6,400 bases of DNA, from contig JAUXIU010000064.1 in NCBI GenBank assembly GCA_030620895.1, positions 1 to 6,400 on the forward strand, given 5' to 3'. Source of the stretch: Deltaproteobacteria bacterium (GTDB lineage: Bacteria > Desulfobacterota > GWC2-55-46 > S146-70 > JAUXIU01). Made by a program: the position numbers and the translations under genes. How positions within the stretch are numbered: the stretch's first letter is position 1; each line of letters starts with the position of its first letter. Under the pieces are notes generated by a model. The model was not told the DNA's origin and did no database searches. It was given only the letters and a program-made list of their open reading frames with translations. Shown here in pieces: positions 5,382 to 6,400 of the stretch.

Positions 5382-5384
5382 TAA

Positions 5385-5663
5385 ATGAATAAGGTAAGGG
5401 CACATATAAAGATAAAAGGACTGGTACAGGGGATCTTTTTCAGGGCGAATACAAAGGAGGTCGCAGGGATACATGGTGTCTGTGGCTGGGTCAGGAATAC
5501 ACCGGATGGTAGTGTAGAAGCGGTCTTAGAAGGTAATAGTGGGGCTGTAAAAAAGGTTATTGAGTGGTGCCATAAAGGGCCGCCAGGGGCACTAGTTAAA
5601 GACGTAACCGTATCATGGCTGGATTATAACGCTGAATATACAGATTTCGAGGTTATATTTTGA
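5385..5663 (+). CDS. acyP: Acylphosphatase
   Basis: A 92-residue cytoplasmic enzyme of the usual acylphosphatase length. Both signatures are present: GLVQGIFFR (12-20), which forms the phosphate-binding loop with catalytic R20, and GWVRNTPDGSVEAVLEG (34-50) with catalytic N38. It hydrolyses the carboxyl-phosphate bond of acyl phosphates such as acetyl phosphate or carbamoyl phosphate; its physiological substrate in bacteria is generally unclear. The ATG at 5385 gives the canonical N-terminus, but the ribosome binding site is weak and lies in a leader hairpin. It is transcribed divergently from the LPS operon and overlaps the downstream lipoprotein by 4 bp, so the two are probably co-translated. 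No functional link to LPS synthesis is evident. Confidence 0.95.
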   Translation: MNKVRAHIKIKGLVQGIFFRANTKEVAGIHGVCGWVRNTPDGSVEAVLEGNSGAVKKVIEWCHKGPPGALVKDVTVSWLDYNAEYTDFEVIF

Positions 5664-6289
5664 ATAATACCTATAAATCTCCACACAGCAGGCTTCTATA
5701 TCTATGGATACTTTTCATATCGTTGATTATCATAGGTTGTGCAGCAGAAAAAGGCCTGAGAAGCCTATTCCCTTCTGAAACTGGTTTCTCTGCTTATACT
5801 ATATCTGGCAGCACTATAACATTTAGCAATAGTTCACTTAAAGTTGAAGTATTACCTATCAACCCTGATTATTCAGATGAAATTAATCCCTTTATAATGG
5901 GGCTATTAGGCCAGGGTTTTACAATCTTCTCAATCAAGATAGAAAACATCTCTAATGAAAAGGTAATATATAATCCTGCATTCACTGCAATCATTGATGA
6001 TTTTATGGGATATAACAAACCACTGGATTACACCGATATGTATGATCTGGTGAGGTATAGAGATGATGGTGAAATGATTCTCAAAAAAATACAGGGACAA
6101 TTCTACGATCTTGCTACTACCGTAATGCCAGGAGAGAGTGCTGCTAAATTCCTTATCTTCGGCCGCCTGCAAGAAGAGAGTAACAGAGCTACCCTTACTA
6201 TGGAGGAGGTATATATAGGTACAGAGACTATAGCGTTAAGGTTCCCTTTTGTTTTGAGGGCTGAGAATCAAGACTCTGCTTTTAAATAG
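5660..6289 (+). CDS. Uncharacterised lipoprotein
   Basis: A 209-residue secreted lipoprotein that I do not recognise by name. The N-terminus has a basic, polar stretch, a hydrophobic core (about 12-25) and the lipobox IIGC, giving lipidation at C27. The next residues are Ala-Ala, so under the E. coli Lol +2 rule it would go to the outer membrane. The mature part has alternating hydrophobic strands, with FTIFSIKIENISNEKV (87-102) and VMPGESAAKFLIFG (155-168). These resemble the N-terminal strand pair and the late PG-x-S turn of Ig-like beta-sandwich lipoproteins (DUF4352-like); this is a fold guess only. The start is TTG at 5660-5662, overlapping the acylphosphatase stop (TTGA), with GAGG 7 nt upstream (5649-5652). 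Without the TTG start the signal peptide would lose its N-region, which supports this choice. No clear terminator follows. Confidence 0.85.
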   Translation: MNNTYKSPHSRLLYLWILFISLIIIGCAAEKGLRSLFPSETGFSAYTISGSTITFSNSSLKVEVLPINPDYSDEINPFIMGLLGQGFTIFSIKIENISNEKVIYNPAFTAIIDDFMGYNKPLDYTDMYDLVRYRDDGEMILKKIQGQFYDLATTVMPGESAAKFLIFGRLQEESNRATLTMEEVYIGTETIALRFPFVLRAENQDSAFK

Positions 6290-6400
6290 ATATTTCATAA
6301 GAACTTTTCACTTATCTAACAAACATCCTGCCTTAGGTAATAAATTACTATGAGCATCAAGGTATATGCTTCTTTACCTTCTCTTTGGCCTTCCCTGCCA

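Noticed and set aside
6290..6356. Intrinsic terminator after the lipoprotein gene
   Set aside because: Only a weak AT-only palindrome near 6337-6350 and no U-tract following a GC-rich stem.
6350..6400. Possible plus-strand gene start (ATG AGC ATC AAG...) open to the right edge
   Set aside because: No Shine-Dalgarno at usable distance and only 17 codons visible with no recognisable motif.
6357..6400. Possible 3' end of a convergent minus-strand gene, ending ...KEKVKKHIP-stop
   Set aside because: Only 13 lysine-rich codons are visible. It is plausible but cannot be told from chance; extending the window rightward would settle it.

Overview
The window comes from a Gram-negative bacterium. It carries a leftward lipopolysaccharide (LPS) core and cell-envelope operon, and a short rightward pair encoding an acylphosphatase and a lipoprotein with a clear lipobox. 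Heptosyltransferases, a GmhB-type phosphatase and an ArnT/PMT-like membrane glycosyltransferase point to a heptose-containing LPS. The sequence is moderately AT-rich and uses TTG start codons unusually often (5 of 8 genes). Intergenic gaps packed with short periodic repeats are, from memory, reminiscent of environmental Nitrospirota or Desulfobacterota genomes. I cannot fix the phylum from this window.

Layout, read in the direction of the leftward operon (minus strand, right to left): a promoter region at about 5310-5345; waaF-like heptosyltransferase (4166-5221); gmhB (3606-4169, 4-bp overlap); a 176-bp gap made almost wholly of three short-repeat families (3430-3605); waaC-like heptosyltransferase (2350-3429); PAP2 lipid phosphatase (1803-2372, 23-bp overlap); GT39/GT83-type membrane glycosyltransferase (274-1806, 4-bp overlap); a 186-bp gap filled by 9-bp-period repeats in two opposing orientations (88-273); and the first 29 codons of a GT2 glycosyltransferase (1-87). 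On the plus strand: promoter (5300-5327), 5' leader hairpin (5355-5381), acylphosphatase (5385-5663) and an uncharacterised lipoprotein (5660-6289, 4-bp overlap). The last 111 bp hold no gene I can support.

How the genes may work together: GmhB dephosphorylates heptose bisphosphate on the way to ADP-heptose. WaaC and WaaF then add the first and second heptose to Kdo-lipid A. GT2, GT39/83 and PAP2 look like a polyprenyl-phosphate-sugar module: GT2 would make an undecaprenyl-phosphate-linked sugar, the membrane transferase would move it to a periplasmic acceptor such as lipid A or core, and PAP2 would remove a lipid phosphate or recycle the carrier. That second part is inference.

The most unusual content is the intergenic DNA. 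Four degenerate short tandem repeat families (9-bp AACC-N5, 7-bp GTTTCGR, 7-bp TTACTGY, 8-bp AGCTTMYT) occupy three gaps. They reach to the start codon of waaC and into the stop codon of gmhB, and they coexist with two divergent promoters whose -10 boxes overlap.
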